7,803 bases of DNA, taken from JACCQS01 sp050999295 (GTDB lineage: Bacteria > Actinomycetota > Actinomycetes > Mycobacteriales > Geodermatophilaceae). A program made the position numbers and the translations under genes. The DNA is taken from the NCBI GenBank assembly GCA_050999295.1, contig JBPCPI010000047.1, positions 1-7,803 on the forward strand, written 5' to 3'. Of the stretch, positions 6,801 to 7,803 are shown piece by piece. How positions within the stretch are numbered: position 1 is the first letter of the stretch; each line of letters starts with the position of its first letter. A model generated the notes under the pieces. It was not told the origin of the DNA and did not search any database. It saw only the letters and a program-made list of their open reading frames with translations.

Positions 6801-7609
6801 ATTCGGTGGGCAATCCCGAGGCGCTCGTGCTGTGGGAGGCGCAGTTCGGCGATTTCGTCGACGGCGCGCAGTTGATCATCGACGAGTTCATCTCCTCCGG
6901 AGAGGCGAAGTGGGGCCAGCGTTCGGGCGTGGTCCTGCTTCTCCCGCACGGGTTGGAAGGTCAGGGACCCGACCACTCGTCCGCGCGTCCGGAGCGGTTC
7001 CTGCAGATGTGCGCTGACAACAACATGACCGTGGCCAACTGCACAACGCCGGCCAACTACTTCCACCTGCTGCGCCGCCAAGCATTGAGCACCAGCCAGC
7101 GGCCGCTGATCGTGTTGACACCGAAGTCGTTGCTGCGGCACAAGGCCGCGGTCAGTTCGCTCCCCGAGTTCACTCAGGGACAGTTCTTTCCGGTGCTCGA
7201 CGATCCCGGCGTCCGAGGGGAGTCTCTTGACCGCGAGCGTGTCAAGCGGGTGCTGATGTGCAGCGGCAAGGTGGCCTATGACCTTGGCGCCGAGCGGGAC
7301 AAGCGGCGGGCGGATGAGGTGGCGCTGGTGCGGATGGAACAGATCTATCCGTTGCCCTCCGGTGAGATCAACGACGTCCTGGGCACCTTCCCGAACGCAA
7401 CGGACATCGTGTGGGTCCAGGAGGAGCCGGCGAACATGGGTTGCTGGCCGTTCATCGCGCTGCACCTGCCTGACGAACTGCCGGAAGGAAGGCAACTACG
7501 GCGGATCGCACGCGACGCCACCGCGAGCCCGGCAACCGGATCCCATTCGGTCCATGATCGTGAGCAGGAAGAACTCGTGACGGATGCCTTTTCGGGTCTG
7601 AACGACTGA
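3899..7609 (+). CDS. kgd: Multifunctional 2-oxoglutarate decarboxylase/dehydrogenase E1 fused to succinyltransferase (E2) domain (KGD/OdhA)
   Basis: This cytoplasmic TCA-cycle enzyme decarboxylates 2-oxoglutarate with thiamine diphosphate. With dihydrolipoamide dehydrogenase and a lipoyl-bearing E2 made elsewhere it can yield succinyl-CoA. Its 1236 residues match family length (about 1220-1230). Domains: an N-terminal E1 segment (NEWLVEEMYQQYL from 13); a Pro/Ala-rich linker (43-117); an E2 acyltransferase domain (about 118-365) with ISLTNPGTLGT from 271 and active-site DHRIIQG, His332; and E1 from about 387. E1 contains GMPHRGRLN (His558), the ThDP/Mg motif starting GDSAFAGQG at 659 and ending NNQVGF at 692-697, a pyrimidine-binding half with GQDSRRGTF at 912, and HGLEGQGPDHSS at 1017. 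No lipoyl domain is present, as usual for this family. Mycobacterial and corynebacterial relatives are inhibited by the FHA protein GarA/OdhI and activated by acetyl-CoA. The TTG start gives the expected N-terminus; ATG at 3917 would trim six residues. Confidence 0.97.
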   Translation: MSTQHDMAGFGPNEWLVEEMYQQYLSSPDSVDGAWHEFFADYSPLGAEATGNGDPPRNDGPVPAPAAAEQAPKPASVTPPASAGPPAPARAPQQPKPAPVSRDRGEATAPVRQAPAGSTTTKLRGAAARVVANMQSSLDVPTATSVRAVPAKLIADNRIVINNHLRRSRGGKVSFTHVIGYALIKALESFPEMNTAFGEVDGKPALITPERVNLGLAIDLHKENGSRQLVVASIKGCDGMDFVSFWLAYEEVIKRARQGKLTTDDFAGTTISLTNPGTLGTNHSVPRLMAGQGTILGVGAMEYPAEFQGMSEEMLAEIALSKTITLTSTYDHRIIQGAQSGDFLRRMHQLLLGEDGFYDEVFRSLRIPYEPVRWVSDVTVRHEGQIDKNARVIELIDAYRTNGHLMADTDPLEFKVRTHPDLDIIQHGLTLWDLDRVFPVGGFAGEATMSLRDILGVLRNSYCRTVGIEYKHITDPEERGWLQKRIEVKHDVADVREQKHVLGRLNAAEAFETFLQTKYVGQKRFSLEGAESVIPLLDAVLQKAAEYALDEVAIGMPHRGRLNVLANVMGKSYAKIFSEFEGNMDTGTVQGSGDVKYHLGASGMFKHPERNSAVRVSLTSNPSHLEAVNPVLEGIVRAKQDLINKGEGGFTVMPVLMHGDSAFAGQGVVAETLNLSQLRGYRTGGTVHVIVNNQVGFTTSPAASRSSLYCTDVARMIQAPIFHVNGDDPEACVRVARLAVDYRQAFTKDVVIDMVCYRRRGHNEGDDPSMTQPLMYDIIDRKRSVRKLYTEALVGRGDITVADAEEALKDYRGQLERVFAETRDAKHQPKSMPAMTQPATDSALTAVSAEVIKMIGDAHVSVPDGFTVHPRLQRVLERRAGMASEGDIDWAFGEILALGSLLIEGVPVRLAGQDSRRGTFVQRHSVLIDRKTGAEYTPLTNLDPGQAKLFMYDSLLSEYAALGFEYGYSVGNPEALVLWEAQFGDFVDGAQLIIDEFISSGEAKWGQRSGVVLLLPHGLEGQGPDHSSARPERFLQMCADNNMTVANCTTPANYFHLLRRQALSTSQRPLIVLTPKSLLRHKAAVSSLPEFTQGQFFPVLDDPGVRGESLDRERVKRVLMCSGKVAYDLGAERDKRRADEVALVRMEQIYPLPSGEINDVLGTFPNATDIVWVQEEPANMGCWPFIALHLPDELPEGRQLRRIARDATASPATGSHSVHDREQEELVTDAFSGLND

Positions 7610-7627
7610 CCCTGTCATCTTCGCCGG

Positions 7628-7803
7628 ATGTACTTCACCGACCGCGGGATCGAGGAGCTCGCCGAGCGCCGTGGCGAAGAGACGGTCACCATTGCGTGGC
7701 TGGCCGACAGGTTGCGCGACTTCGTGGACGAGAATCCCGATTTCGAGATCCCGGTAGAACGGCTGGCAACCTGGTTGGCGCGCGACGACGAGGATGCCGA
7801 CGA
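7628..7803 (+). CDS. Small DUF6104-like protein (3' end outside the window)
   Basis: From an ATG at 7628 the frame stays open to the window edge, giving 58 complete codons. The protein starts MYFTDRGIEELAERRG and continues with WLADRLRDFVDENPDF and VERLATWLARDDEDAD. This pattern matches, from memory, the small actinobacterial DUF6104 family of about 60 residues. It is soluble, acidic, probably mostly helical, and has no signal peptide or membrane segment. No biochemical function is known to me. It begins 18 nt after the kgd stop with no clear Shine-Dalgarno motif, so it is probably on the kgd transcript and translated by coupling or weak initiation. The acidic run at the right edge suggests that the stop is only a few codons away. 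Confidence 0.8.
   Translation, partial: MYFTDRGIEELAERRGEETVTIAWLADRLRDFVDENPDFEIPVERLATWLARDDEDAD

Noticed and set aside
4025..7495. A very long open frame (1156 codons) on the minus strand, opposite kgd
   Set aside because: High-G+C genes with strong third-position bias routinely leave the antisense frame open. The translation shows no recognisable domain, whereas the plus strand encodes an intact, full-length enzyme with all catalytic motifs.
7610..7627. A possible terminator between kgd and the small downstream gene
   Set aside because: The 18-nt gap contains no stem-loop and no T-run, so read-through is more likely.

Overview
This is a high-G+C, densely coding stretch with GTG and TTG starts and 3- to 4-nt gene junctions. 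It almost certainly comes from the chromosome of an actinobacterium (Actinomycetota). The best taxonomic marker is a complete 1236-residue KGD/OdhA-type 2-oxoglutarate enzyme, in which a succinyltransferase (E2) catalytic domain is fused in front of the E1 decarboxylase. That architecture is characteristic of Actinomycetota. The sequence does not allow a confident genus call. I see no phage, transposon, CRISPR array, tRNA or rRNA.

Layout: (1) 1-805, minus strand: a SpoU/TrmH-family RNA 2'-O-ribose methyltransferase whose C-terminal end runs off the left edge. (2) 806-957: a divergent intergenic region carrying two interleaved inverted-repeat pairs in the order A-B-A'-B'. (3) 958-3821, plus strand: a tight cluster of an ABC-2-type exporter ATPase, its membrane permease (4-nt GTGA overlap) and a protein made of two tandem GNAT acetyltransferase domains (3-nt gap). 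(4) 3822-3898: a short spacer with a possible -10 element and three AGGCG copies just before a TTG start. (5) 3899-7609: kgd. (6) 7628 to the right edge: a small acidic protein resembling the actinobacterial DUF6104 family, cut off by the window end.

How the genes work together: the ATPase and permease form one exporter of unknown substrate, and the tandem GNAT protein is probably co-transcribed with them. kgd feeds the TCA cycle at the 2-oxoglutarate step and is probably transcribed separately or by read-through, with the small downstream gene following it. The methyltransferase is transcribed away from the rest and shares only the regulatory gap. Most of the window is ordinary core-type sequence. 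The least explained structure is the interleaved repeat element at 834-929.
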